Source: an uncultured Rubrobacteraceae bacterium
GTDB taxonomy: Bacteria; Actinomycetota; Rubrobacteria; Rubrobacterales; Rubrobacteraceae
Direction of reading: 5' to 3'
NCBI GenBank assembly: GCA_902806095.1
Contig: CADCVF010000010.1
Span: forward strand, 1 to 52,278
Length of the DNA stretch: 52,278 nucleotides
Shown here: positions 35,228 through 43,649 of the stretch, one piece after another
Layout: every line of letters starts with the position of its first letter
Numbering within the stretch: the first letter of the stretch is position 1
Translations under genes and position numbers: made by a program
Notes under the pieces: model-generated
Told to the model about the DNA's origin: nothing
The model's database searches: none
What the model saw: the letters and a program-made list of their open reading frames with translations, nothing else

Positions 35228-35609
35228 AGGAAGTACCCCTTAGGACGGGCTCTCAAAGAGCGGATCACATTGGGTCGGGGCTCCTAGCAGCTCCGGCCCT
35301 CCTTCTTGCCCTTATTCACCGAACGCCCTAGTAGGGCCTACTCCGACGACCATATCAAACATCCTGCGTAGCCAAGGTCCGATCCGGGGACTAGCGACCT
35401 CCCACGCTCTCGTAGAGCATAGAAGTCAACCGTACATCTGATGACGCTGAATAGGTATGCACTGCTCGGAATTCATCCCCGCGTGCGCCATCGGGAGGAA
35501 CTGGGCAGGGCTAGAGATAGGCTCGGAGCCTTGAGACAGGGTACCCAAAATCTCGTAGACTCGTACACTGAGATGGCCCGAAAGGTCTGGAGGTGCTGCC
35601 GTCGGAGAC
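35228..35609. other. 382-bp spacer before priA without a supported gene
   Basis: A 63-codon plus-strand frame at 35441-35632 and a minus-strand frame at 35426-35611 have no family character. A small hairpin GCTCT-CAA-AGAGC (35249-35261) follows the beta-helix gene but lacks a T-run. At 35325-35342 two overlapping inverted repeats (GCCCTAGTAGGGC and AGTAGG-G-CCTACT) could form only one at a time. Codon-like composition is weaker than in the flanks, suggesting old non-coding or decayed DNA. Confidence 0.4.
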
Positions 35610-37916
35610 ATGCTACCGCATTTGCAAGATAGTCAATCTGACGATTATGATTCGCCCGGACGTGACGCTCCTGGCGAACATGATGCTCATACCAGACCCA
35701 AAGAGTCGTACGCGAGAGTTAGCCTCCTCATTCCCACGCACGCCCTACCTCCCCTGAGTTACAGGATACCGGAGCGCCTCCTCGCGAGGGTTCGGGTCGG
35801 AACAGCAGTCGTCGCGCCGCTCTCGGGAAGGCACCGCCTCGGCGTGGTACTCGGCACCGAGAACAAGGGCGACCGCGCCCGCGAAGAGGTGCTCTCTGTT
35901 GTCCCGGATCTCTCGCTGCGACCCGAACTCGTGGAGGTCTGCCGCCGGCTCTGTGAGAACTCCGTCGTGCCGTTGCCGGTTGTGTTGAGAGCCGCCCTGC
36001 CGCCGGGCGTCGAAACGGGACGCTACCGCGTGATAGAGCCTTCTCCGGGCTGGCCCTGGGAGATCGATGCTACCGTTACGCGCGTTGTCCTCGAGCGTGC
36101 CCTCGGGCCAGATGGCCTGCGTGCGGCGGAGGCGGAAGGGCGCATCGTGCTCGCCCCAGCAGCGCCGCAACCGGCGACGGTGGAATGGGCCGTGATCCGT
36201 GCCGCCGCAGAACCTGACCTGGCCCGGGCCCCCCGCCAGCGCGACCTGTTCGTGACCTTGAAGGAACACGGGGGCGAGATAATGACCTCCACTCTTCTCT
36301 CGGAGACCGGCGCGAGCCGGGGCTCCCTGCGCGAACTCGTCCGCAGGGGCGCAGCAAGGCTCGTGCGCCGTCAGGAGTCTCCTCCCTTGCAGGCTACCCT
36401 GGGCCACCATGCCGTCCAAGAAGGGGCCGCCCATTTCTCACGGACCGCGCGACGCGCCGTGAAAAGCGGCGGCCCCTTCTTGTGGAGGACGAAAGGGCGA
36501 GAGGAGGACGCCGCGGTCGTCGCCATAGTAACGGCGACGCTGGAAGCAGGGAGGCAGGCCCTCGTGCTGGCCCCGGAGGTAGGGTTGGTAGAGCGGCTGG
36601 TGGATCTCCTGCGCCGGGCGCTCGAGGAGGGACACACGGTCGCCCCCTACCACAGCGGCCTGGGCCGTGGCAGGATCGCCGTCCACGAGGCCGGACGCAA
36701 GGGAAACGTCGACGTCGTCGTCGGGACCAGGACGGCGGCCCTGCTCGGGCTTGCGCGTCCTGGCTCGATCTGCGTCGTCGACGAACCGAACGGCGCGCAC
36801 AGGGCCGAGCCGGGTCACGAAGGTCTTCCCGTGCACGTCCGGGACGTGGCGCTGGAGCGCGCCCGCCTGCAACGGGCGGCGGTATTCTTCCTCTCGCCTT
36901 GTCCTTCGCTCAGGATATACGCCCCCGAAGTTCGCCGGCGAGAGCGCATACGCGAGCTACCCGCTGGCCGTGCCTGGCCGTGGCCGGCGGTTCGGATCGT
37001 AGACATGCGCGGTTCTGGCGCGGCGTTCAGCTCCACCCTGGAGAGGGCCTGCCGCAGGTGTATGGAAGGAGGGGGAAAGACAGGCGTCGTCCTCAAGCGA
37101 CTCGGTTATGCGACCGCGGTCGCCTGCAGCCGCTGCGGGACGATGAAGATCTGCCCGAACTGCGACCTGCCCCTCGTCTCGCACGGACGGGACGGGCCCC
37201 TGGCCTGCACCCGTTGCGGATACCGGGAGGAGCCGGGCCCATGCGCGAAGTGCGGTTCGACCCGTCTACGTCACACAGGCCTCGGTGTGGAGCGGGCGCG
37301 CGCCGAACTCTCGGACCTCCTCGGAACGCGGGTGGGCCTCATCACCGCCGAAGAACGAGACCACACTGACGCTCCCGTCGTGGTCGGAACCGTTCCTCGG
37401 ATCCTGGATGGCGAGTGGGACGCGGTGATCCTCCCCGACGCCGACGCGTTTCTCGCGGGAAGCGGCACCGATGTTGGAGAGAGATCCTTCAGGTTGTTCT
37501 ACGGCGCGGCGGCGGTGGCCAGAAAGCTACTCCTTGTCCAGACCCACGTCCCCGAGCACTACGCGCTGCGCGCGGGGGTCAGTGGTGACTACGAGGCGTT
37601 CGCGGCCGCAGAGCTCCCAAGGCTCCGCGAGCTCGGCTACCCACCGTTCGCCCATGCCGCCTCCCTGACCTTCGAGGGCTCCGAAGCGGCGCTCTTGGGT
37701 GCGGTAGAATCCCATCTGCGGCCTGCCCTCGATGCCGGGGTCGAGATGTCTGGCCCGTTTGTACTAGGGCGCACCGGAGAGACCACCGCGTGGCGGGTCT
37801 TGCTCAGGGCCAAGAGACGGCCAGCCGTGGCCCGCGCTGCGACCGTGGCCGCAAAGATATCGGCCCGCACCCGCGGGCTCGAAGTTCGAATTGACGTGGA
37901 TCCCGAGGAGGTGTAA
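35610..37916 (+). CDS. priA: Primosomal protein PriA, actinobacterial helicase-less type
   Basis: 768 residues from ATG 35610 (TTG 35622 also in frame; ribosome site weak). PriA restarts stalled replication forks. The N-terminal DNA-binding domain begins SLLIPTHALPPLSYRIPERLL. Zinc-binding cysteines are kept (CSRCGTMKICPNC, CTRCGYREEPGPCAKCG), as is YEAFAAAELPRLRELGYPPF near the C-terminus. The helicase motifs are lost: Walker A is replaced by LWRTKGREEDAA, the DEEH box reads VVDEPNGAH and motif III reads FLSPCPSL. This agrees with the known actinobacterial PriA class, which is thought to have a structural role only. Confidence 0.92.
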   Translation: MLPHLQDSQSDDYDSPGRDAPGEHDAHTRPKESYARVSLLIPTHALPPLSYRIPERLLARVRVGTAVVAPLSGRHRLGVVLGTENKGDRAREEVLSVVPDLSLRPELVEVCRRLCENSVVPLPVVLRAALPPGVETGRYRVIEPSPGWPWEIDATVTRVVLERALGPDGLRAAEAEGRIVLAPAAPQPATVEWAVIRAAAEPDLARAPRQRDLFVTLKEHGGEIMTSTLLSETGASRGSLRELVRRGAARLVRRQESPPLQATLGHHAVQEGAAHFSRTARRAVKSGGPFLWRTKGREEDAAVVAIVTATLEAGRQALVLAPEVGLVERLVDLLRRALEEGHTVAPYHSGLGRGRIAVHEAGRKGNVDVVVGTRTAALLGLARPGSICVVDEPNGAHRAEPGHEGLPVHVRDVALERARLQRAAVFFLSPCPSLRIYAPEVRRRERIRELPAGRAWPWPAVRIVDMRGSGAAFSSTLERACRRCMEGGGKTGVVLKRLGYATAVACSRCGTMKICPNCDLPLVSHGRDGPLACTRCGYREEPGPCAKCGSTRLRHTGLGVERARAELSDLLGTRVGLITAEERDHTDAPVVVGTVPRILDGEWDAVILPDADAFLAGSGTDVGERSFRLFYGAAAVARKLLLVQTHVPEHYALRAGVSGDYEAFAAAELPRLRELGYPPFAHAASLTFEGSEAALLGAVESHLRPALDAGVEMSGPFVLGRTGETTAWRVLLRAKRRPAVARAATVAAKISARTRGLEVRIDVDPEEV

Positions 37917-37922
37917 CAAAAG

Positions 37923-38420
37923 TTGGCACTCGACATCAGGAGGTTCGGAGATCCCGTGCTCAAGACCCGCGCCGCGCCGGTCGAGAGCTTCGACGATTCT
38001 TTGAATCGCCTCACGCAGGACATGCTGGCAACAATGCGCGACAACGAAGGGGTTGGTCTTGCGGCCAACCAGGTAGGACGCCTCAAGCGGGTGTTCGTGG
38101 CCGCTATCGAAGATGAGGAGTACGTTATCGTCAACCCCGTTCTCACCGACTGGTCGGAAACGACGGAGAGCGTGCCTGAGGGATGCCTCTCGATACCTGG
38201 GATCCTGGTCGACGTCGAGCGTCCCACGGGCGTAACCGTCTCCGGCCAGGACCTCTCGGGCACGCCACTCCAAATCAGGGCTTCCGACCTGCTCGCAAGG
38301 GTCCTGCAACACGAGGTCGACCATCTCGATGGAGTCCTGATCCTCGACCGCACGGATAGGCCATCGCGTAAGGCCGCCATGCGCCAGTGGCGGGAGCGAC
38401 TGCTCGCCCAGCAAGGCTGA
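37923..38420 (+). CDS. def: Peptide deformylase
   Basis: 165 residues, TTG start 6 nt after priA, with GAGGAGG in the priA end as ribosome site. It removes the formyl group from new proteins. The three metal and active-site motifs are complete: GVGLAANQ (43-50), EGCLS (86-90) and HEVDH (130-134). It pairs functionally with fmt, the next gene. Confidence 0.96.
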   Translation: MALDIRRFGDPVLKTRAAPVESFDDSLNRLTQDMLATMRDNEGVGLAANQVGRLKRVFVAAIEDEEYVIVNPVLTDWSETTESVPEGCLSIPGILVDVERPTGVTVSGQDLSGTPLQIRASDLLARVLQHEVDHLDGVLILDRTDRPSRKAAMRQWRERLLAQQG

Positions 38421-38428
38421 GGCCCACC

Positions 38429-39346
38429 TTGAAGATAGCCTTCGCTGGTACCCCTGGCTTCGCGGCGACCGTGCTTGAGGGCCTGATCTCCTCGCCTCAC
38501 GATGTGGGGCTCGTGATCTCGCAGCCGGATCCCAGGAAGGGCAGGGGACGCAAGAGGGCGAAAACCCCCGTCGCCGATCTCGCCAACTCCAACGACATTC
38601 CTCTTCGTCAACCGGCCAGGATCTCCGAAGTCAACGACGAACTGCGCCAGTTCGACGCCCTCGTCGTCGCCGCCTACGGCCAGATCCTTCGTCCCGATAC
38701 CCTCCACGCCGCCACACAGGGCGCCTACAACGTCCACGCCTCACTACTGCCAAAATACCGCGGCGCAGCCCCCGTCGAACGCGCTATTATGAACGGGGAG
38801 ACAGTGACCGGCGTAACCATCATCCGTATGGACGAAGGCCTCGATACAGGCCCGATGGCACTCAAACACCCCGTCGGCATACTACCCGAAATGAACGCGG
38901 GTGAACTCACAGACCTCCTGGCCCATACTGGAGCTAAAGCTATAGTAGAAGGTTTGGGTCATCTCCAGACGAATACCCTCACCCTCATCGAACAAGACAG
39001 TTGTTATGCTACTTATGCGTCTAAGGTTTCTGAAGAGGATAAGACCATAAGATGGGGAATGGGGGTTCGCGAGGTGCACGACCTGATCCGGGCCCTGGCT
39101 CCCCACGTAGGGGCGAGGGCGTTCCATCCCAACGTCGACGGACCGGTCAAAATCTGGCGCTCCGCGATACTGGACACAGAAGGCGCGCCCGCCGAGATCG
39201 GACGCGTCGAAGCCGAAAATGGGCGAATTGCGGTGTATTGTGGGAGAGGACGCCTCGAGGTGCTGGAACTCCAGATACCCGGCGGCCGGCGACTCCCGGC
39301 GCGTGATTTCCTTCTCGGTAACTCCCTCGTAGGTGCGTTTGGCTAG
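38429..39346 (+). CDS. fmt: Methionyl-tRNA formyltransferase
   Basis: 305 residues from TTG 38429, with GAGG 6 nt upstream; an in-frame ATG at 38387 would add 14 unrelated residues over def. It formylates initiator Met-tRNA using 10-formyl-tetrahydrofolate. Signs are KIAFAGTPGFAATVL, YNVHASLLPKYRGAAPVERAI with the catalytic Asn-His region and DEGLDTGPM. The C-terminal OB-fold-like domain begins near RWGMGVREVHDLIRALAP. A stretch at about 38930-39060 uses A/T-ending codons unlike the rest of the gene. Confidence 0.95.
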   Translation: MKIAFAGTPGFAATVLEGLISSPHDVGLVISQPDPRKGRGRKRAKTPVADLANSNDIPLRQPARISEVNDELRQFDALVVAAYGQILRPDTLHAATQGAYNVHASLLPKYRGAAPVERAIMNGETVTGVTIIRMDEGLDTGPMALKHPVGILPEMNAGELTDLLAHTGAKAIVEGLGHLQTNTLTLIEQDSCYATYASKVSEEDKTIRWGMGVREVHDLIRALAPHVGARAFHPNVDGPVKIWRSAILDTEGAPAEIGRVEAENGRIAVYCGRGRLEVLELQIPGGRRLPARDFLLGNSLVGAFG

Positions 39347-39427
39347 CCGCGCACCCATGCACAATACGAGGGTCGCTTCGGGCGAGCGCGTGATGTGGGC
39401 ATAGGAGCAACATGCCAGCAACGGTGC

Positions 39428-39456
39428 TAAACTTCCTGGGGTGCCCGGAGTATTCT
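39428..39456 (+). promoter_or_regulatory. Weak promoter candidates before the NeuD-like gene
   Basis: TGCTAAACT (extended -10, TAAACT at 39428-39433) and TATTCT (39451-39456) both lie in the 186-bp gap after fmt. Neither has a good -35. The start of a new transcription unit is plausible here. Confidence 0.25.
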
Positions 39457-39532
39457 CTGTAGGAGGGAGTGGGAGATAAGAGAGCCCGAAACCACTACCA
39501 GCGTACCTGAACCTGAAGTTGAGGTACAGCGT

Positions 39533-40138
39533 ATGGCGCTCGACGAAGAGATGAGAGTCGCCATAGTAGGGGCTGGCGGCTACGGGAGGGTCGCGCTAGA
39601 TGTTCTATTGGCGGGTGGGTTGGGAGATCGCGTGCTCGGGTTCTACGACGACGCCCACGCTGCGATCTCGGAGAGGGTGAGAGGGTATCCTGTGCTTGGG
39701 GATGTCGAGATGCTCAAGAGCATGCTCTCGGTCGAGCCTGTACACGTTGTCGTGGCGATCACGGACAACACCGCCAGGTTGCGGGTTGCCAACTCTTTGA
39801 GGGGCCTTGGAGGACAGTTCTTCACGGCCGTACACCCCCTCGCATACGTCTCTGGCGTCGCCACGATAGAGGGCGGTTGCGTCGTCGCTGCGGGCGTGGC
39901 CGTGCATCCCGATACGGCCGTGGGCAGCCATTGTTTTTTGGGATCCGGCTCCGTAGTGGACAGGGACGCGGAGGTGGGGGCTGGGAGCTGGATCTCCGCT
40001 GGCGCGGTCGTAGGTTCAGGGGCCCGAGTCGGGGCAAGAGCGGTCCTCGGTCCCAACTCCAGCGTCGGACGCAAAGCCTCTGTGGGAGCCGACGCTGAGG
40101 TGGGAGCACTCAGGCACATCGCCAGGGAAGGCGCTTGA
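39533..40138 (+). CDS. NeuD/PglD-family sugar O-acyltransferase
   Basis: 201 residues, ATG start with TTGAGG 8 nt upstream (ATG 39551 is a shorter option). A Rossmann-like N-terminal domain (MRVAIVGAGGYGRVALDVLL, FYDDAHAA) precedes a left-handed beta-helix of hexapeptide repeats (from about 110: AYVSGVATIEGGCVVAAGVAVHPD and onward). The pattern is that of NeuD/PglD acetyltransferases, which transfer acetyl groups from acetyl-CoA to sialic acid or amino sugars. No other sugar-modifying gene is nearby. Closeness to the pilus genes would fit modification of pilin glycans, which is speculation. Confidence 0.85.
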   Translation: MALDEEMRVAIVGAGGYGRVALDVLLAGGLGDRVLGFYDDAHAAISERVRGYPVLGDVEMLKSMLSVEPVHVVVAITDNTARLRVANSLRGLGGQFFTAVHPLAYVSGVATIEGGCVVAAGVAVHPDTAVGSHCFLGSGSVVDRDAEVGAGSWISAGAVVGSGARVGARAVLGPNSSVGRKASVGADAEVGALRHIAREGA

Positions 40139-40223
40139 TCGCACTGGCCGTCCACACAGTTTCCCTTCGGCGGTACAGAGCACAGATTTTCGCGCTTTCT
40201 CGGTCTACTCGGGAGTCGTCGTA

Positions 40224-41345
40224 ATGGCGCGGTTGCCAGGCTTCGGGGGGTCGAGAACCGTCGGCCTCGACATAGACCGCGGGTCGATCAAGGCCGTCCA
40301 GGTCACCGGCGCCGGCGGCGGGTACACCCTGCAGCATGTCGGCTATCACAGGCTTCCTCCTGGGACGATTCTCGATGGAGAGGTCGCCGACCACGACCTC
40401 CTGGCCGCCGAGATCAGGGAGTTCTGGGATTCGCATTCGTTCAGCGGCAAGGCCGTCACCCTCGGTGTCTCCAACCAGAAGGTAGTGGTCAGGCTCCTGG
40501 ATTTTCCGCGCATGGGGCAAGCTGACCTGCAGGGCGCCATAAGCTTTGAGGCGCAGGACCACATACCGATGCCGCTCGATGAGGCCGTTTTGGACTACGT
40601 CGTGCTCGGGCCCAGGGAGGAGCGCTCCGATCTCGACCGCGTTCTGGTGGTCGCCGCCCAGAGGGAGATGATCTCACGTTACACATCGGCGGTTCGGACC
40701 GGTGGCCTTCGGCCGGCCGGCGTGGATGTCAAGGCACTCTCGCTGACGCGCTCTACCCTCCCTGATCCTTTTTTCGGCGATGAAGGAGCCATACTCCTCC
40801 TCGACGTCGGGGCGGAGATCACCAATCTCGTGGTGGCGGATCGGGGCAATCCCGTCCTTACCCGCTTTGTGCCAGTCGGCTTCGTCGACTTCGTGGCCGC
40901 GGTGGTGGAGCTCGCCGACCTTCCTGAGGATGAAGCCGAGAGATTGGCGCTCGATCCGCGGGTCAGGTTGGGTTCCGGGCAGGACGAGGCCAAGGAGACG
41001 GAGGCAGAACCCGAGGAAGGTAGTTTCGACCCGGCGCTCGTCTACGACGTGAGACGCGGGCTCGAAGGCGCCGCCCAGACCCTCGCCGACGAGGTGCAGC
41101 GTTCCATCGAACACCACCGCTCCCAGGAAGCCGCCCGCGAGGTCTCCAGGGTCCTTCTCTCTGGCGAGGCGGCTTTGATCCCCAACTTGAACGGGTATCT
41201 CGGGGAACTACTGGACGTCCCGACAAGCCGCGGAAACCCAGTAGAGAAGCTCTCGGGCAACCGCTCCAACATCTCCGACGAGCAGTTGAGGGCGATGGAG
41301 CCCGTACTCGCGGTCGCGTTCGGCCTTGCGATGGAGGAAGAATGA
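40224..41345 (+). CDS. pilM: Type IV pilus assembly protein PilM (actin-like)
   Basis: 373 residues, ATG start. PilM is a cytoplasmic actin-fold protein that binds the N-terminal tail of PilN and helps align the pilus motor. Motifs are VGLDIDRGSIKAVQV, VSNQKVVVRLLDFPRM, AISFEAQDHIPMPLDEAVLDYVVLG, ILLLDVGAEITNLVV and VLLSGEAALIPNLNGYL. An acidic insert lies near residue 260 (about QDEAKETEAEPEEGS). It leads the operon pilM-pilN-pilO and overlaps pilN by 4 nt. Confidence 0.93.
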   Translation: MARLPGFGGSRTVGLDIDRGSIKAVQVTGAGGGYTLQHVGYHRLPPGTILDGEVADHDLLAAEIREFWDSHSFSGKAVTLGVSNQKVVVRLLDFPRMGQADLQGAISFEAQDHIPMPLDEAVLDYVVLGPREERSDLDRVLVVAAQREMISRYTSAVRTGGLRPAGVDVKALSLTRSTLPDPFFGDEGAILLLDVGAEITNLVVADRGNPVLTRFVPVGFVDFVAAVVELADLPEDEAERLALDPRVRLGSGQDEAKETEAEPEEGSFDPALVYDVRRGLEGAAQTLADEVQRSIEHHRSQEAAREVSRVLLSGEAALIPNLNGYLGELLDVPTSRGNPVEKLSGNRSNISDEQLRAMEPVLAVAFGLAMEEE

Positions 41346-42109
41346 GGCAAATAAACCTCCTTCCTACCGACGAGCGGGGTCGCCCCGGAGACAGGTTACG
41401 CCGCGGGGTCCTCGGTATTCTGCTTATCGTGGGCGCCTTCGTAGTGATCCTGATGGTTGGCATCTACCTGGTGCTCCTTCTGAGGCTGAACGATCTGGAA
41501 GACCAGGTCGCAGAGTTGGACGCCGAGATCGCTCAGCAGAACGCGCATCTGGCCGAGTTGAGCCCTTACAGGGATCTCAAGGCGCGCCTCGAAGACAAGA
41601 AGCCGGTCGCCGACGGCATCTTTCGCAGCCGTTTCGCCTGGGATCAATTCTTTCAGGGCCTCGCCTTCGTTGTGCCCGAGACCACGGCCCTCGATACCCT
41701 AACCGCCGAGGCCGCCCCGGTTGACTTCGACGCGCCTGTCGAGGAGCCGCTCGACCCACCTGGTACGGTCACGTTTACGGGCATCGCGTTGCCCCGCTAC
41801 GAAAACGTGGCAGACTTCGTCGTGCGCATGGACAACCTCCAGTATCTAGCCAACGCGGATCTCGACAGGGCAGCGCGGAGGACGTTCGAACAGCCGGCAG
41901 TGGGCCAGGTCGTGAGCTTCGAAGTCGCCTCGGAGCTGGTCACGATCGTCGGTGAAAACGGCACGGAAGTAAAGCTCGAGGGTGGATCGCAGGATGAACT
42001 CGCTGGCAAGAGGGGTTCGCTGCATACTAGCGAAGTCGCCAGCACGAAAAGTCTCAAAGGGGCGGCCAGCGAGCAGTCCGCCACGCGTAAGGGACACGGG
42101 AGCAGATGA
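41342..42109 (+). CDS. pilN: Type IV pilus assembly protein PilN
   Basis: 255 residues, start overlapping pilM. It begins with the PilM-binding motif RQINLLPTDER, then has one membrane segment (about 23-48: GVLGILLIVGAFVVILMVGIY), a coiled coil (LNDLEDQVAELDAEIAQQNAHLAEL) and a ferredoxin-like periplasm-side domain. PilN and PilO form dimers that link the cytoplasmic PilM to the outside. The C-terminal 50 residues are Ser/Lys-rich and variable. It overlaps pilO by 4 nt. Confidence 0.9.
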   Translation: MRQINLLPTDERGRPGDRLRRGVLGILLIVGAFVVILMVGIYLVLLLRLNDLEDQVAELDAEIAQQNAHLAELSPYRDLKARLEDKKPVADGIFRSRFAWDQFFQGLAFVVPETTALDTLTAEAAPVDFDAPVEEPLDPPGTVTFTGIALPRYENVADFVVRMDNLQYLANADLDRAARRTFEQPAVGQVVSFEVASELVTIVGENGTEVKLEGGSQDELAGKRGSLHTSEVASTKSLKGAASEQSATRKGHGSR

Positions 42110-42816
42110 GTCGCAACGACCGTAACGTGCTCATCCTCGGGTTGCTGGGAATAGTTATTATCGTCGTCGGCTTCTACTTTCTCCTTCTGAGTCCGCTTCT
42201 TGGAAGGCTCAACGATCGGGCCGAGGAACGCAAGGACAAACAGGCCCAGCTCGAACAGCTGCAGCAGCAGGTGAACGAGCTCGAGGAAGTCAGGCGCAAT
42301 TCCCCGGAGATCGAACGCCAGCTCCTCGAACTCAGCAAGAGGGTCCCGACGCAGCCGCAGATTCCTACGTTCGTCGTCCAGGTCGAAGAGATCGCAGGCG
42401 CCTCCGGCGTGACCCAGCTCGTGGTCGAACCGGGAGATGCTGCCGCGCCGGCCGGTGGTGGCGACTACCAAACCATACCCGTTACAATGCAATTCAATGG
42501 GACCTACGATGAGATGCAGGACTTTCTGTTGAGGACGCGTAACCTCGCCAGGCTGGTGACGGTTACCGACGTTAGTTACTGTCGCGAGCCCGAACCCATA
42601 GATGACGAGCACTCGTGTCCCGTAACGCCGCCCGAGGAGCAACCGGAGGAGAGCACGACGGCGGACACATCCGTGGAGGCGCCCCTGTTGGTGGAGATAC
42701 AAGCTGATGTCTACTTCCAGCCTCAGGGCGTGCCTTCCGGGGCCGAGACTACTGCCCCGACCCCATCGGAGTCGACTACTCCGGCAGAGCCCGCCCAGGA
42801 ATCCACTGGTGGCTAG
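42106..42816 (+). CDS. pilO: Type IV pilus assembly protein PilO
   Basis: 236 residues. One membrane segment (about 8-30: VLILGLLGIVIIVVGFYFLLL), a coiled coil (ERKDKQAQLEQLQQQVNELEE) and a ferredoxin-like domain (VEEIAGASGVTQLVVEP, IPVTMQFNGTYDEMQDFLLRTRNLARLV) match PilO. The C-terminal 60 residues are Thr/Pro/Glu-rich and seem disordered. It partners PilN in the pilus alignment complex. Confidence 0.9.
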   Translation: MSRNDRNVLILGLLGIVIIVVGFYFLLLSPLLGRLNDRAEERKDKQAQLEQLQQQVNELEEVRRNSPEIERQLLELSKRVPTQPQIPTFVVQVEEIAGASGVTQLVVEPGDAAAPAGGGDYQTIPVTMQFNGTYDEMQDFLLRTRNLARLVTVTDVSYCREPEPIDDEHSCPVTPPEEQPEESTTADTSVEAPLLVEIQADVYFQPQGVPSGAETTAPTPSESTTPAEPAQESTGG

Positions 42817-43465
42817 CTTGCGGTCGGTCGGACGTCGCGCGGCCGATTTCGGAGGAGCAGTGGTCGATACGTTCCTGCGTGACAACAGGTTACTGCCGCC
42901 GATTCTGGCCTTGCTCGCATTGTTCGTCTTCGCCTGGATCCTGGCAGGCTTGTTCATCGGCGGCACCGATGACCAGAAGCCTGTCGCGCACAGGTCCGAG
43001 TTCGCCCAGGCTGACGGCGCCGCGAGTCCGGATCCCGCCGCCCCCGAGGTAGATAACCCCAACGTCGATTCCTACGCGGCCTACCGGAGTAAGGACCCGT
43101 TCAGACGGATCCTCGTCTTCTCTCGGACAACCCCTGAGGGGACGGCCCCGGTGCCCGCGGAAGAGACTACTACGGGCGGAGGGAGGACGAGGGACGGCGG
43201 TAATAGGCAGGCCGCCGATTCGGACAGAGACGGCCTGCCCGATCGCAAGGAGGCAATCTTCGGCCAAGAGCCGAGCATCCCCGACACGGACGGCGACGGT
43301 ATCCCTGACGGCCTCGACGACTCTGACGGCGACGGAATACCAGACGGGGTAGAGGGCGGCGGAAACGACAGGGCAGGTGGAAGCGGGGGAGGGCGCGGCG
43401 CAGGCGGCCAACCGGGACGGGGTGGCGGTCTGCTAGACAGCGGCGGAACACTCTCCCCGCCGTAG
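42809..43465 (+). CDS. PilP-like membrane protein with calcium-binding (thrombospondin type 3-like) repeats
   Basis: 218 residues from GTG 42809, inside the pilO end; TTG 42818 is the alternative. After a short cytoplasmic part there is one membrane segment (about 30-52: LLPPILALLALFVFAWILAGLFI). The sequence YRSKDPFRRILVF resembles the RDPF segment of PilP, and the position after pilO is that of pilP. The rest is unlike PilP: three calcium-loop repeats (DSDRDGLPD, DTDGDGIPD, DSDGDGIPD) and a Gly-rich tail. I infer a divergent or functional PilP analogue whose fold may depend on calcium. The PilP link rests on one motif and on context. Confidence 0.6.
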   Translation: MASLRSVGRRAADFGGAVVDTFLRDNRLLPPILALLALFVFAWILAGLFIGGTDDQKPVAHRSEFAQADGAASPDPAAPEVDNPNVDSYAAYRSKDPFRRILVFSRTTPEGTAPVPAEETTTGGGRTRDGGNRQAADSDRDGLPDRKEAIFGQEPSIPDTDGDGIPDGLDDSDGDGIPDGVEGGGNDRAGGSGGGRGAGGQPGRGGGLLDSGGTLSPP

Positions 43466-43473
43466 AGCACTTC

Positions 43474-43600
43474 AGCATTTCAGCTTGTCTTGGTCCACCC
43501 TCGATTCCCGTAACCAGGTATGTAGCGAAGGTGCAGCCTCCCGCAAACCGTGGCTACAAGCCACAGGCATCAAGCTTCGGCGAAAACAAGCTGAAATGCT
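43474..43600. other. 127-nt inverted-repeat element able to fold into a branched structure
   Basis: AGCATTTCAGCTTGT (43474-43488) and its exact reverse complement ACAAGCTGAAATGCT (43586-43600) bracket 97 nt. Inside, GTGGCT-ACA-AGCCAC (43550-43564) is a perfect hairpin; CGAAG (43526-43530) can pair with CTTCG (43575-43579) around it; CTTGGT (43489-43494) can pair with ACCAGG (43513-43518). A ten-base palindrome ATGCTAGCAT (43597-43606) overlaps the right end. It lies between the pilus operon and aroC, 49 nt before the aroC start. It could be a structured RNA leader or a miniature mobile element; no target-site duplication is evident. Confidence 0.65.
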
Positions 43601-43649
43601 AGCATATTAGCTACAGGAACTTGTCGATCTCGAAGGTTCGGAGGCGTTT

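Noticed and set aside
35249-35261. Hairpin GCTCT-CAA-AGAGC as terminator of the beta-helix gene
   Set aside because: Only 5 bp and no T-run afterwards.
35441-35632. 63-codon plus-strand frame before priA
   Set aside because: Short, overlaps the priA start, no family pattern.
41797-43062. 421-codon minus-strand frame opposite pilN, pilO and the PilP-like gene
   Set aside because: Antisense to three overlapping genes with family motifs; no domain and no ribosome site.
43474-43600. Reading the inverted-repeat element as a rho-independent terminator
   Set aside because: The arms are 97 nt apart and no T-tract follows; a branched structure or small mobile element fits better.
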